Positions 11,961 to 23,858 of a stretch of 64,000 bases of DNA are shown here, in pieces. The stretch comes from Congeria kusceri (taxonomy: Eukaryota; Mollusca; Bivalvia; Myida; Dreissenidae), in NCBI GenBank assembly GCA_027627225.1, contig CM051024.1, positions 40,169,225-40,233,224 of the forward strand, given 5' to 3'. Position 1 is the stretch's first letter, and the number at the start of each line of letters is the position of its first letter. The position numbers were made by a program, and so were the translations under genes. Under the pieces are notes generated by a model. The model was given only the letters and a program-made list of their open reading frames with translations. It searched no databases and had not been told where the DNA came from.

Positions 11961-13489
11961 TAATTGCACACGTTAATTTGAAAGAGGCCTGTATATAACA
12001 ACTTGAAATGTTGCGTAATGTTCACGTTTGCTTTGCATTATTTTGTATATGTAACGATGAACTATAATTGTTCAAGTTATATCAATAAACATATGTTAAC
12101 CTACATTGTGGTTGTCAATAATTTGCCCGAGTATGATCTGCATCGCGGACAATCTAGACCACTGGCGCTGATGTTTGCACGACTTAATTTAGATCAAACT
12201 ACATGAGGCTTTTTTTAATCTAATGTTAACCTTGAAAACTTCTAAATTTAGACATGTACATATCAGTTGAACCTACACGTGAGGGCAATAGATATAACGA
12301 ACCCATTTATTTGCGATTATCTTTTAATATGATAACACCGTATTGTTTGCTTTTCTAAACGATAAAGGAACTCGAAAAAGTGTTGCTTTTGTTCCATTTA
12401 TAGTTTCATGAATTTACTATTACTTGTTTAAATATTCCTAATTTTGTATTATTGTACCGTTATTCTAATTTTAATTAGAATTCTGAGTAAAATATTACTA
12501 TTCTAGAGGACCTATGTCGTACGAAAGAAAAACTACTTTGAATAATAGACATACCAATTTATGGTATACATAAAAAAAAAATTAAACATCAGATACATTG
12601 ACTACACAATAGTGTTTGCTTAACTCAATCCCTTTTTAATTTTATATGAAACAGTCAGGCAATAATTAATATATATGTGTGGTGGTTTAGCATTCATGTC
12701 AACTTTAATTTTATAATCGAAAATGACTAACTCGGTTGTTTTTTGTTTAATTTAAGTGCATTTTTCACTGAATAGTTCATATTGCATAGTTGAGGTTTGC
12801 TGCTTCGTGCTCTTTCATCTTGCTTTATGCATTGAAAGTGTATATGTAAGTGTATATGTAAGTGTATATGTAAGTGTATATGTACGATCTTTCATGTCAA
12901 TTATTTTCAAAGTAAGCAGATAAAGGGCACAGTTTAGCTTGAAAGCAGACAGATAAACATAAACCTGTCGAAGGAAACAATAAAATGTGGAATAAATCAA
13001 CAAATACGCGTGTCGACGTGTGCATCGTTTATTAGTGTTGTGTAACCCAAAACAACTGTCAACTCAATGTATATACATGTATTGGAGTTTCCGTTTGTAC
13101 AGTCGAAAACTAGTTTTTGATACTTTAAGTAGGTAAATTATACGTTTTACAGCTATGTTTCTTACTAACTTTTCTTCCAATTTTAATCAAAGTATATGGT
13201 AATTAAATTTATTAGGTTATTTAAATTTATGCCACTACTATCAATTCGGTAGTTCTGGGTCACTAACAACAAAACCGCTCTCTTCATTTTAAATGTACTT
13301 GCAATCACGTAAACCTAAATATACTTTGGAAGACAGATACAGCTTTAATATGCGTGTTTGAAACATTTGGTAACATGAAGAGTGTTCTTAAATATTTTGT
13401 TGAACTTTATGCACTGCTTGCGGGGGTTCCGAATCGATTTAATACGTGTGTTCCGGGCCACTTTACACTTCTGCTATATTATCCTTTAA
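11961..13489. other. No gene recognised; one 12-bp tandem repeat
   Basis: AT-rich DNA without supportable exons. A tandem repeat of GTGTATATGTAA, about four units, lies at 12,838-12,885. Confidence 0.4.
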
Positions 13490-13566
13490 GGATACCGCGA
13501 TCCTCGGATTTGTAATCCAGCGCTCTACCAACTGAGCTAGCCGGCCCGGCCCGGCCCGGCCCGGCC
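13490..13566 (-). repeat. tRNA-like SINE head fused to a GGCCC tandem
   Basis: The minus strand carries GGCTAGCTCAGTTGGTAGAG and a tRNA-like anticodon arm (GCGCTGGATTACAAATCC) but lacks the B-box half. Its 5' side is extended by about five CCGGG units. It is related to the SINE at 11,135-11,266 and truncated. Confidence 0.55.
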
Positions 13567-14486
13567 TATTGCTGAACTGTTCCGTAATATCAGTCTGTGT
13601 TATATTATGTTATATTATGGAAGTAATGATACTGTTTATCGCAAGAAGTATGATTGAACGTACATTATTCGACAATTTTGGGCATAGGCAATTGTCCAAA
13701 AATTTATGTTAAAAACTTGAAAAAGTAAATGGTCTATAAGCATTATTTTCAACACTTAACATATTGTAAAGACATTATGGCTCTTGTCTAGACCCGTGGA
13801 ATTGGGAATTTGAGCATAAATTCACCTGACATTGGGAAAAAAGTATAATTGTTTGATAACTAAAATTTGAAGAATTTATTGTTAAAATATGCCCAGCGAT
13901 AAAACCAGCTTGAAAAAAAAGCCGTGCGTCATAATACAGTGTTATACTGCATAAGAATAATTGTTACCTTCATTCTATGGATTTGAAAAAAGTTTATCCA
14001 TATGTATATACAGAATTATAAACATTGTACATTATATTCTGAATATATGTATTGTTGATGAAAATAAATGCTCATTTTTGTGTTGTATATGTCAAGTTTT
14101 CATAATCTTTGTATAGACTTTCAAGTACACATGAGTTACTGCATATCTCACAATAAACAATTAGGTTTGTCTGATTTTTTTTAAATGAGTTGTAAACAAA
14201 GTCATTATGACATGTGTTCCGGAGGCAATGCAAGAACATCCAAAAAGATCATTTTCTATACAAATTTCTGTCTACTGTAGCACTAACATCTGATGTGCAC
14301 ATCTGTTGGTGTTGTTGGTGTTTTTTTTTAGATTAAGAACTGTGCCTTTAAAAGCAAATGCAGGTACCGGTTTTAAGGTTTGTCATTTCCATTTTATAAA
14401 CCGTGCAATTTTTTTTACATTATGTCATTCTTTTGTTGCAGAAGTTACTTTGACAAAGGATGTATCTGTGTAACACAATTGAATTC
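13567..14486. other. No gene recognised
   Basis: AT-rich spacer left of the transposon. No supportable exon or repeat. Confidence 0.4.
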
Positions 14487-14519
14487 TACGGAATCCGGTT
14501 AGTGCCATATGAAATATCG

Positions 14520-14950
14520 TGCCACTTACGGCAAGGGTGAGATATTGTATCGATTAAATATCGCCCGAATATCGAGTCCCGCCTGAATACTGTGTCTCGC
14601 TTCGCATCTCGTGTCTCGACCTTTGATCGCGAGGCAAGAGAATTGCTCGAGACACGAAGCGAGGCACGATATTTTACCGCGAGACCCGAAGCGAGACACG
14701 ATTCTCGATAATCGTGCGATATTTGAACAATACAATATCGTGCCTCGCTTCGTGTCTCGCGCAATTCTCGCGTCTCGCTTCGTGTTTTGTGTATCGTGGT
14801 TTGAAATCTACCGCGATACACGTTCGGGCGATATTTGAACGATATAATATCGTGCCTCGCTTCGTTTCTCGCCCGAATATCATGTATCGCTTCGTGTCTC
14901 ACTTCACATCTCGTGTCTCGACCTTTGAACGCGAGGCACGAGAATGAGAG
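14520..14950. repeat. Left subterminal repeat array of the transposon
   Basis: Many copies of CGTGCCTCGCTTCGTGTCTCGC-type sequence occur in both orientations, often next to ATATCGTG, the inner part of the TIR. Overlapping open frames here on both strands are products of this repeat. Such arrays commonly act as transposase binding sites; that role is inferred here. Confidence 0.75.
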
Positions 14951-15123
14951 ACTTTAGTGGGTTATCTTCCCTTGTCTAGCAGGTGCCCGTATAGGCGGCG
15001 CTGTTGTCGAATAGGTCCATTGTTATTTATTTTCCCTTCCATTGTTTACTTCCGCTAAGATTGACAGTTGATAAACAGAGTTTTAACACGATTTGATTAT
15101 ATTTCTTCGATAAAGGTGTAAAT

Positions 15124-17050
15124 ATGGCTTCAAAGTTTTGCAGCCTATCTTTAGGACAACTTAGGACAGAGTTAAGAAAGAGAAATGCTAAGTTATCTGG
15201 ACGAAAAAAGGAGTTAATCGAGAGGTAGGCTAACATGAATTTTTCTTTTCACTTTTGTTGTTGACGATTAGCGAAGTAAACAAGTTCTTTCATTAAATAG
15301 TTAAATGTAATAACAGCAATTGATGCAATCTTATATCGCTAATGTCTGCAGTTCATTATTATTAATTGTCCCAAATTCCACAGGAAGCATTGCAAATTAA
15401 ATTCAAAATGTGTACATGTCCGGTATACGGACGATACGGACCATGGACCATACGGCCCAGACCATACGTTGGAATTAGTGGGTGGGGTAATGCGCTATGT
15501 GTGGTTTATTTGTAGTAATAAATACAATATGTTCTTTGTTTGCAAAGTCGTCTTTTCTTCATTCTTTTCTTAAAGATGAGGCAGTATATGATTATTAAAC
15601 AAATGTATTACATAATTGTTTCAGACTAGAGGCCTATGACAGAAACCAAAATTTCAACAACTGTGAGGACCTTATGCCAGAATTTAGGATGAGCCTTCCA
15701 GTAACCAGTGGCTACAAGGACATCAACAGTGACATGAAGATGGCCCCCATTGACCGTCAGAAAGCCACTGACTATCTGGAACGCTTTCATGTTGAGTTCG
15801 ACCAAACTGTAACTGCACTGTACAATGACAAATTTTTAATGTATCTTCGGTTGTTTTCATCAGACAGTCTTGACTTTGTAAAAAGTGCGTGTAGAGCAGA
15901 AATGAAGAAAAAGATAAATTATGTGGTAGACATTTCCTTTACAAAACATGGAATAGTGCACGAGGCGCAGTGCGAATGTGGAGCTGGCGAGGGTCCCTTT
16001 GGACATTGCAAGCATATAAGAACTGTATTGTATGCATGCCTGAAATTTGTTCAAACAGGAGATGTGAAGGTAGAGTCGTCATGTACCGAGCAACTACAGG
16101 CATTCCATAGAGCCAAGAAACATACCGGGTCCCCTCTGAAGGCCAGAGACCTAAACATGGTTGGGGCAGATATTTGTGATATTAAGGACTTTGATCCCCG
16201 ACCTGTTAGTTTTCGAAATGCCCCTAATTATCAGGATCATTTTTACAATACATGTATGAACTTTAAAGGAATTTCTAAAACGCCAATATTTCAGACCTTT
16301 GCACCAGCAAATATATATGCAGTCAATAATGATCATGACTATTTTGAAGTGACACATGAAGAAAACTTTCTAAATCAGAGTAAAATAACTAAAATAACAA
16401 CAGAAGAGTGCTGTGAACTGGAAGTTTTGACAAGGGGACAAAACACAAATGATCGTTGGTTCGAGGAACGTGGAAAAAGAATCCAGTCATCCAACTACCA
16501 CCGGATATGTACAGCAACAGAAAAGGCCAATTTAGCAGCATTGGCTTCCACAATGGTATCTGGACATGTAACTAAGCAAAATGAAGCGATGCGCCATGGC
16601 TGTAAATATGAAAAAACTGCAATTCACATATATGAAAGTGCGCGAAATGTTAATGTTCAGGCATGTGGCATCACTGTTTCTAAGACCCATCCATTTCTAG
16701 GGGCATCTCCTGATGGAATTGTCAGCAAGGATTTAATTGTAGAAGTAAAATGTCCTTCCAATGCAAAAAATAAAGAGATAAACTCAGTTACTGTGCCATA
16801 TTTAAAAGAAATCAATGGAAAACTTGCTCTAAGCAAAAAAAATCCATATTACTTGCAGATACAGGGACAGTTGTTCGGCTCTGAACGAAAATATTGTGAT
16901 TTAATTGTGTATACTCTCACTGACATTGTGTACATCAGAGTAACAAGAAATGAGGCGTTTATCTCTGATATGGTGCACAAACTTGAATTATTTTTTGAGG
17001 CACATTTCAAACCAGCACTTTTGGAAAAGTTGTTTTATAAAAATGTGTAA
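15124..17050 (+). CDS. SAP-SWIM-YqaJ nuclease of the transposon
   Basis: Exon 1 is 15,124-15,224, the intron 15,225-15,624 (donor AGAG/GTAGGC, acceptor TTGTTTCAG), exon 2 15,625-17,050. Phases match (2+1), giving 508 residues. Residues 1-34 form a SAP-like helix-turn-helix (LSLGQLRTELRKRNAKLSGR), a DNA-binding motif. Residues 150-164 are a SWIM zinc-binding pattern C-x-C-x9-C-x-H. Residues about 310-500 are a YqaJ/lambda-exonuclease-like domain: RWFEERGKRIQSSNYHRI, conserved Glu363 (KYEKT), Asp397 (GASPDG), Glu407-x-Lys409 (VEVKCP) and the QIQGQL motif. All expected PD-(D/E)xK residues are present, so it is probably an active DNA exonuclease. Its role in transposition is unknown. AATAAA signals lie at 17,094 and 17,175. 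Confidence 0.9.
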
Positions 17051-17250
17051 AATAAGGTCCTGCAAAAGAAATGAAACAAAAAGTTCATTTGAAAATAAAT
17101 GCATTTTGTAATGTTGTATGAATTATCATGATATGTATTTTTTGTAATTATATTTGTCATTATATATGTATTCAAATAAATTGTGTTATTGAAAATTGTG
17201 TTGTTTGAACAGAACTGCATAAATATCAAGTATGTTGTTTACAGTCAGCA

Positions 17251-17499
17251 TTTATAAAGCACCTCAGGAAAAATTTAAGTACATTCCTTAAATTATCAGA
17301 ATTCCTAAAGTCTTTTGCTTTTTTATATAGATGTCTTCTTGTATTAAATTTGTTTTTGCTGTAAATTATTTACTTTTGTTATAGTATTTTGGCAAAAAAA
17401 CAACAGAAATCATAATAATTTCCATAGCAAATTGTATCTGAAATTTTCACTTAAATAAAACTTAAGATTTCGCTTAGGAGCTTTATGAATACCAGCCCG
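17251..17499. mobile_element. Foldback MITE nested between the two transposon genes
   Basis: The segment starts TTTATAAAGCACCTCAGG and ends GGAGCTTTATGAATACCAGC, with TTAAGTA/TCCTTAAATT and TTTTCACTTAA blocks inside. The same blocks build the elements at 62,683-62,904, 63,387-63,697 and 63,704-63,952. It lies in the 0.74-kb gap between the convergent stop codons, so it inserted without breaking either gene. Confidence 0.65.
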
Positions 17500-17792
17500 T
17501 ACCAGAGTTTAATTTCAGCTGCAAAAGTAACAAATCACTATTTTAAAACTTTATTTATTAAGCAATCACATGTAATACATCAACTTCAACATAAAAAATG
17601 AATAATGAACAGTCATATTGACAAACAAATGTCTAGTATTACTGTAATAACATGTACTTTCTAATACTGATAACCATAGACTAATACACATGATCATCAG
17701 ACATTTTTTTATTCAGAATGGTAAATGACAACATAAAAATGACATTTTTTACTACACTTAGCTACATGTACAACCGTGATTGTAGCAATTCT

Positions 17793-19731
17793 TTAAGCAT
17801 ATGTAGACACAATGCCATTTCTGAAATTGCATAGCATGAAACATACAAAAATTATCTCTGATGACAACTTAGTCTCTGTGGCAGTCAGAGGTTCAGTTAA
17901 AATTCTGTATGTTTTTCCAAGACCAATGATTCTTTCTACATGCACACGTTTGCTAGAAATTTTCCTATCTTTAATAACAGTATCATTTGACATTCTGTTC
18001 TTTTTCTTAAAAAAGGTTGGTATATTAATATGCACATCATGTGGTGCAAAAATGTCCTGTACATTAAAACCTTTGTCAGCCATTATACTGTCATTTTTGG
18101 AACAAAGCCTGGTCAGTGAACTCCGTTCAACTATTTGCCTGTCACTTGTAGCACCTCCATAGGCTGGGGACACATAAGAAATAAGACCGCCAGGGGTACT
18201 GCCAATCAAAACCGTAACTGTATTTCGGTTTTTGTAAGTCGAAAAAGTGGCTTGTTGAGCCGTTGGATTTTTCGGTTTTTTAATTGGGCACTCAGTACCA
18301 TCAATTATGACGCGTGTTTTGGGGTATAGCCTCTTGAAGCTGCTTGGAGCGAAATAGCGGACTAAAGTTTGTGATGGCCATATGTTAATTTCTTTCCACT
18401 GTTTTTCCATGTACAAGACCCAAGTAATAAAAATGTTCGACACCACACTTTCAGAAACATTAAATAATCGCGACAGTTCAAAGTTTGTCATGTGTCGCCT
18501 TAACTTTATCAAAGTAATAAAAAATTGATCAGCAACACATATACTCAAAACAGAATGATACACATAATTAAGATGGTATGCTGCTGGTCCAAGTGTGTTC
18601 AACACGAAAAAGAACTTCATGTAATTTTCAAGTCCAGTACAGAAGTGGACGGCTGGCGCATCATTGTCAAAATTGTGGATGCTAAATGCAGGTGTTGTTT
18701 GCATCGCCGCATCTTCCATTACACACTCTGTTTGTACACAAGAATCTATAAATGTCACTTTTTCATCCGTGATTGAGATTATTTGCTCCACACATTCCTG
18801 CTGGGTTACAACTTCTTCGCTGGCACCCACATCGATATCAGAAGTAACAATGTCTATTTTGGTTGCAATGAACTCAGGTTCAAAACTCATGTTTTCTCCA
18901 GATTGTTCCATATTTGTCACATCTTCAAACAACTTACGTTTCCGGTTTTCTCGTTCTAGACGACGTTCTTTTCTCTCCTGGTTCTTCGCAACAGTCGCCT
19001 TGTTTGTCCAGGAAAAAATACTGGGGACAGCTGTTTTTCGCAGAGCCCGCTTACGTCTTTCATTACCTGAAAAAATAAATACTGAAAAAATAAGTATGTG
19101 CTAGAAACAAATGCATATATTTGGTTGTTGCAGCTTTAAGGTTAAATGGATTAAGAGAATGAGTGTTCAGAAGGTGACAGATTTATCATTTTATTGGTTT
19201 CAGTCAAGTAAGATTAAGAAACACCAACATATGATATAGTGTTAGGTTATGACACACAATATCACATAATGCATATTTAATTAATCAACAACATTATTTA
19301 ATTTTTGAAGCAGTACTGTCGTTGTTGATGCAGAACTTTTCGAAAAATAAGCCAAGTAACAAATGATGATATTTAGTATATACATGTAAACCAGTTCCAT
19401 ATAGTATACTGTACATATACATATGTCATGATTATCTAATGGAGAGAAAACCCAAATTCAACATTATAAGCGTAATAATTGTTTATATTTATGATGTTTT
19501 TCAACTCAATAGAAAAGCAAACTACCTACCAGCGTATGTAATTGTGTGGTAATCATCTTCGGTGAAGTGGTTTTCACACACGTACGAGTATTCGGATGGA
19601 GTCCAGATTTCGAACTTTGTTTTCACCCGTCGAATAGCTTGTACCCATGCTGCTCGACGTTGTTTGTCTTTCGGGAAGTTGTGTCGTCCTTTTCGTGAAC
19701 ACAATGGAACGCAGCACGTGGTTTCAGGCAT
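17793..19731 (-). CDS. THAP-HTH-DDE transposase (DDE_Tnp_4 type)
   Basis: Exon 1 is 19,731-19,530 and exon 2 is 19,066-17,793; the intron has donor GCTG/GTAGGT and acceptor TTTTTTCAG. Phases match (1+2) and the product is 491 residues. Residues 1-85 form a THAP zinc finger: C-x4-C near the start (CCVPLCS), W29, then CENHF, closing with the AVPSIF motif across the splice junction. A helix-turn-helix (FELSRLFNVSESVVSNIF) follows at about 263-280. The catalytic core shows Asp323 (IIDGTEC), Asp398 (MADKGF) and Glu445 (HVERIIG), the DDE triad of Harbinger/IS5-like DDE_Tnp_4 enzymes. The THAP finger probably recognises the ends or subterminal repeats. A polyadenylation signal is at 17,713-17,708 on the minus strand. 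Confidence 0.92.
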
Positions 19732-19885
19732 TATTTTATCTTTCTTTTGTCAAGCTGTCAAACGCTTCGCTTATTAATAATGGCGATAATCTAATGATAA
19801 AATCCGAACATATCCGCATAGAGGGACCTACTCGACCAGAGCGCCACCTATATTGGGAAACAGGGGAGATAAATCGCTAAAGTCG

Positions 19886-20118
19886 CTCATTGCGCGAGAC
19901 ACGAAGCGAGGCACGATATTTTAACGCGAGACATGAAGCGAGACACGAGAATTGCGCGAAACACCAAGCGAGGTTTCGTGGTATGGCATACTGCGACAGT
20001 GCGAGGTATCGTTTTACAATATCGTTCCTCGCTTCATGTCTCGCGGGCATATCGTGTCTCGCTTCTTGTTTCGAGCATTTCTCGTGCCTCGCGTTCAAGG
20101 GTCGAGACACGATATTTC
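19886..20118. repeat. Right subterminal repeat array of the transposon
   Basis: This mirrors the left array: GCGAGACACGAAGCGAG and its reverse complement recur at least six times up to the right TIR. Frames over it are repeat artefacts. Confidence 0.75.
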
Positions 20119-20141
20119 ATATGGCCTAACCGGATTCCGTA

Positions 20142-21984
20142 TAATTCTGAACGTATTTCAAGAGTTACAGTAGAACACACATGCATCAGATTGTTGATTC
20201 AATCTCAAACCAGTAAAAAAACAACATGCATTGCGTGCCTAATTACGCTGAAGTATATTCAAGTGGGTTCAAGCAACACAGCAAGTATTGGGATAGTAAA
20301 CGTGTATAACAGATGTTCATGATTACATTTATACACACTAATAACATGTGAACAAAACAAAATAATGTTGTAATGTTTCATTGATCATATTAGTTTCAGA
20401 CTATTAAATAATATTGTTTTCCCATTATGACCAATATATCTTTTTATGCAAGACTGACAGTATTGAAACGACTCATTAATCCGAAACCCCGTACTGGATT
20501 TGTTATTTCCGCAATACACTCAACTTGTGTTTTCCTCTGCTTAAGCATTAACGTGTCGCGAATTGCACAAACTCTTTATTCTTTGTTATCTAACATTACT
20601 TTGCTTCAACTAGGTCGTGCGATTTATAGATGGACTAATTTCTGTCAAAATTGCAAAACTGACATAAACCATCACAGCCGACATTGTTTTGGTTTGTGCC
20701 AGGTGTACTATCATAGTACGAACCGGGAAACAGGCTATATCCCCCCTGAAACAATGATGTGCGTTCAAGTGACCTGGAACACCCCAATACACATGTGTTG
20801 ATATAACCGTTGTTTTCTGCAGTTGTTTTTTGGAAAGCTTGTGTTTTCTCATGTATAATTTACACAGAATATACATTTATTTTACCAATTGATACCATAA
20901 ATGTGCCCATTTACCGGACATTTTCGTTTTATAGCCATAAAATAAAACGAAGCCTAGTTTCTGCAACAGGTGTTCGGGTAGATTTTTCAACATGTATTAC
21001 TAATTGTTACGCATGCGCAAATAAATTCCTTCATTGCTACATATAAAATATTCAAAGTTTGATCTCAATTTTCACGATTACCAAGCTACTTTCCAATATA
21101 TAACCATACTTTGTTGGAAATATAAGGCCATAACCTTTTGAAAATACAGCATGTCAAAAAATTTAATGCGTTGTAACTCAAAATATTTACCTTAGAAAAA
21201 ACACACTGGTTTTGACGGGCATGAAGGCTGCCATTTTGCGCATAGATACATGGGCCAAAAGTTATGAAGCTGGGAACCACTAGACAAAGAAGTGCACAAA
21301 AACATGCTTTTTTATTGCTTACATATATACTTTTAAAACTGATACCAAAACATATCATTTAAATTGTATTTTACAAATTCTATGCATCCTGTACTGTACT
21401 ATATGTGCTTATTATCTAACTGACAATTAGACCTTATAAACCCCGTTTCGGTTCATTGATCAGCGTACAGAGTTGAAACTTTGGTGATTTACTGCAAATG
21501 TATTGCTGTTCAAACACCAGTTAATATAAATCGAAATGGGAGGGTTGCAATTATTTTCAGAACCATTAATCTTATAGTGACCCGGAACTACCAGTGGTTC
21601 GGAATTCCTACAATGACTGTATTTTGCTGTTAGATCGCAAATACCCTCTTTAAGTAGCATGGAAATGGTGTTATTTCTGGATCTGTACAAATGTCAAACT
21701 CCTCCCAGCGGTTATTTCCCCTTTGGTGTTCTTCACTTCGGTAACCTCTGCCACCGCAAGTGAAACAAGAAATATCTTTAAAAAGATATTCGGCGTCTGT
21801 GGTAATTCTGCAAATAAGGAATTTAAACTAAACTAAAGGATTTAGTGGAGACCACTGTGAGGAGTTTGATGATTGTTTTAGAACATTTTGATTTATTTTT
21901 ATTATTTTATTAAACTCTCGCAGAAATGTTGAAATATTGGTCCAGGTTATATATGAGTAAAAATGATACACAATGAGATAAATA
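20142..21984. other. No gene recognised (1.8 kb)
   Basis: Several open stretches exist (for example 20,427-20,801 plus and 20,876-20,610 minus, overlapping on opposite strands), but none has recognisable motifs or clear splice context. Blocks near 21,540-21,720 look like dispersed repeat but have no second copy in the window. Confidence 0.4.
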
Positions 21985-22372
21985 AACTAGAACTCCTCGA
22001 GTCGGATGTGTCGCCTGATGGGACATAACTCAAGTACGATATTAGCAATTATGCCCAAAACTGAACTTGACCTTCCTTTTATGCCTAGTAACACTTTCAT
22101 AAAGATTCATAAAGATTGCACACAAACTGTTTAAGTTATCGTCCGCGCAAGCCTTATTTCAAGGATTTTTTTTAAAAGGAGGTATAACTCAAGTATAATA
22201 TTTGCAATTATGCCGAAAATCGAAATTAACCTTACTTTTATGTCTACTAATACTGCTATAAGTTTTTTAATAATAGCACATAAACTTCTCAAGTTATTGT
22301 CTGCGCAAACTGAAGGCGACGCCGACGCCGCAAAAAGTAACCCCTAAATGTCGCCTTTTCAGGCGACACAAA
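21985..22372 (-). repeat. GTCGCCT-ended repeat, copy 1 (inverted)
   Basis: It ends at a GTCGCC-TTTTC-AGGCGAC palindrome followed inward by GGGGTTACTTTTTGCGGCGTC (reverse strand). The body matches 29,538-29,818 in the opposite orientation (CTCAAGTA, TTATGCC, TATGCCTAGTAACACTT blocks). A tandem duplication of the body appears at 22,030-22,130 and 22,185-22,270. Confidence 0.65.
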
Positions 22373-22409
22373 AAGTAAACATTAAACGGAAGGTTTTTAC
22401 GGTGTTCAC

Positions 22410-23060
22410 GTTTTTAGACTGTTGGCGGAAACCAACGGTCTTTTATCAGGTGAATTTCCAGAACAGGTATCGCGGAATACTACTTCTTTTCTATGCATGC
22501 TACGTGTCAGTAAATCGAAACCTGATAGGGTCCTTCTTCAAAACAGCAAAAAATCACGCCTGTTTTCTTACCTTTTAATTATTTAAGAATATATATGTAA
22601 TGTGCATCATACTGAGTATTTCAAGTGATTTATTAAACTACAGTTTCTAAAAAACAAAAACAATTTATAAAAAAAAATTACGTCAAACTAATGACACCCC
22701 TCTTTCGCTATTTACTTGTGTGTAACTGAAATATTCAACTGGATGTCCTGGAATAAGACCACTATAAATTAACGCGTTACATCGGTTATGTTTGACTCGT
22801 TGCGAACGTGTTATTTGTAGTTACCGATTCTTATTCTGCATATTTTGACAACATTACTGCAATGTATTAAGTTTAAACTGTAGTATGGAAAATCGAGAGC
22901 ACGCATCGCATGACCTACTTTTGACTCGGTAGGCTAAGAATCACTAACAGTCGATGCTCTTAAATACCACGCTTTGAACATCGGTCATTCTGCATAGCTC
23001 ATTGCAGATTGACTTGTTTGGCATGTATATAATTCCGTTTTCATTAGATAATTAGCTTGA
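22410..23060 (-). repeat. Inverted copy of the ~0.77-kb repeat of 51,287-52,055
   Basis: In reverse orientation it matches 51,287-52,055: TTTTTAGACTGTTGG at one end, TATCGCGGAATACTACTTCT and TCAGTAAATCGAAACC within, and AATTCCGTTTTCATTAGATA toward the other end. The 76-codon plus-strand frame at 22,348-22,578 lies in the repeat and also appears in the other copy, so I attribute it to repeat sequence. Confidence 0.65.
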
Positions 23061-23213
23061 AAATTCGCGCCATATCATTTTACTACGGTCACGTGAAACT
23101 TCACGCCAACAGGGATATGATAGAGCTAATTCCGAACTTGTCAAATATCTGCGCGGAGGTTGTACAAATGATGGGCGGCAGATCCGTTAAAACAGTTGTA
23201 AATGACGCGTCTC

Positions 23214-23466
23214 GTGGGAAAACCGGGCTTAATGCATCTGCGTAAAGTGTCGTCCCGTCGTGGGTAAACCGGGCTTAATGCATCTGCGTAGTGTCGTCCC
23301 GGATTGGCCTGTGCACACTGCACAGGGTAATCTGGGACGACACTTTCCGCATACAGTGGATTTATATTAAGAAACTACCTCGAAACAGAAAATACCGTAC
23401 AAGCGGAAAGTGCCGTCCTGGATTAGCCTGTGCGGAATGCCATTAAGCCCGGTTTTCCCACGACAT
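23214..23466. mobile_element. Palindromic CCGGATTAGCCTGTGC MITE, copy 1
   Basis: Nested inverted repeats: GTGGGTAAACCGGGCTTAAT at one end and ATTAAGCCCGGTTTTCCCAC at the other, with internal CGTCCCGGAT-TGGCCTGTGC / CACAGGGTAATCTGGGACG hairpins. At least eight further copies lie in this window. No coding content. Confidence 0.8.
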
Positions 23467-23751
23467 GCCTCAAATGGAATAATAACCTCATTTAAACGCA
23501 TCGAGAATGACCAGCTTGACTAAACCTTCACTGGTTACTAAGCAAAACCAATTTGTTTGACATGAAACGGGTTTGTGCGTGTGGTGAATTTTTATCGAGT
23601 GCACATGGATTTTTTCCCAAATGGCCATCGACCCCAGTTTGGTTACGGTGAACAGTGCAAAATATAGGAGACACCCCGTTCCAGAGGCGACACTGGGTCT
23701 TTAAGTGCCCGGTGTAGAGCACCTAGTACACTGCGCCTCGGGTTAACGTCT

Positions 23752-23858
23752 CAAGTGAAAGGCGAGTTAGTACGTTATGACGTAGCGGGGGCTCCAACCT
23801 GCGATCATTGGGTCGTGAAGCCAATGCGTTACCACTAGACCACTAATCCGCTACTGAA
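23752..23858 (-). repeat. tRNA-like SINE head (Val/Glu-like)
   Basis: The minus strand reads TTAGTGGTCTAGTGGTAACG (A box), an anticodon-arm-like GGCTTCACGACC, and a degenerate B box (GCAGGTTGGAGCC) in tRNA spacing. B-box mismatch and unpaired acceptor ends argue against a working tRNA. Confidence 0.5.

Larger units (their letters stand above)
14487..20141. mobile_element. Complete ISL2EU-type DNA transposon (YqaJ nuclease + THAP/DDE transposase)
   Basis: The 5651-bp element (14,489-20,139) is flanked by TA at 14,487-14,488 and 20,140-20,141. Both ends begin CGGAATCCGGTTAG and continue into GCCATATGAAATATCGTG, differing by a single base insertion, so the TIRs are 32-33 bp and almost perfect. 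Inside are two convergent genes (15,124-17,050 plus; 19,731-17,793 minus), each with one GT-AG intron and no disabling change. Both shoulders carry arrays of a GAGACACGAAGCGAG repeat in both orientations. From memory, the ISL2EU/IS4EU group pairs a transposase with a YqaJ-domain protein; placement rests on gene content. Near-identical TIRs and intact frames suggest recent activity. Confidence 0.88.

Noticed and set aside
14486..14947. Overlapping Arg/Ser-rich frames up to 138 codons
   Set aside because: Produced by the subterminal repeat array of the transposon, on both strands at once.
19877..20322. Plus- and minus-strand frames of 73-129 codons
   Set aside because: They read through the right subterminal array and the transposon end into flanking DNA.
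20427..20876. 124-codon plus frame and 88-codon minus frame
   Set aside because: They overlap on opposite strands, show no domain, and lack splice or start evidence.
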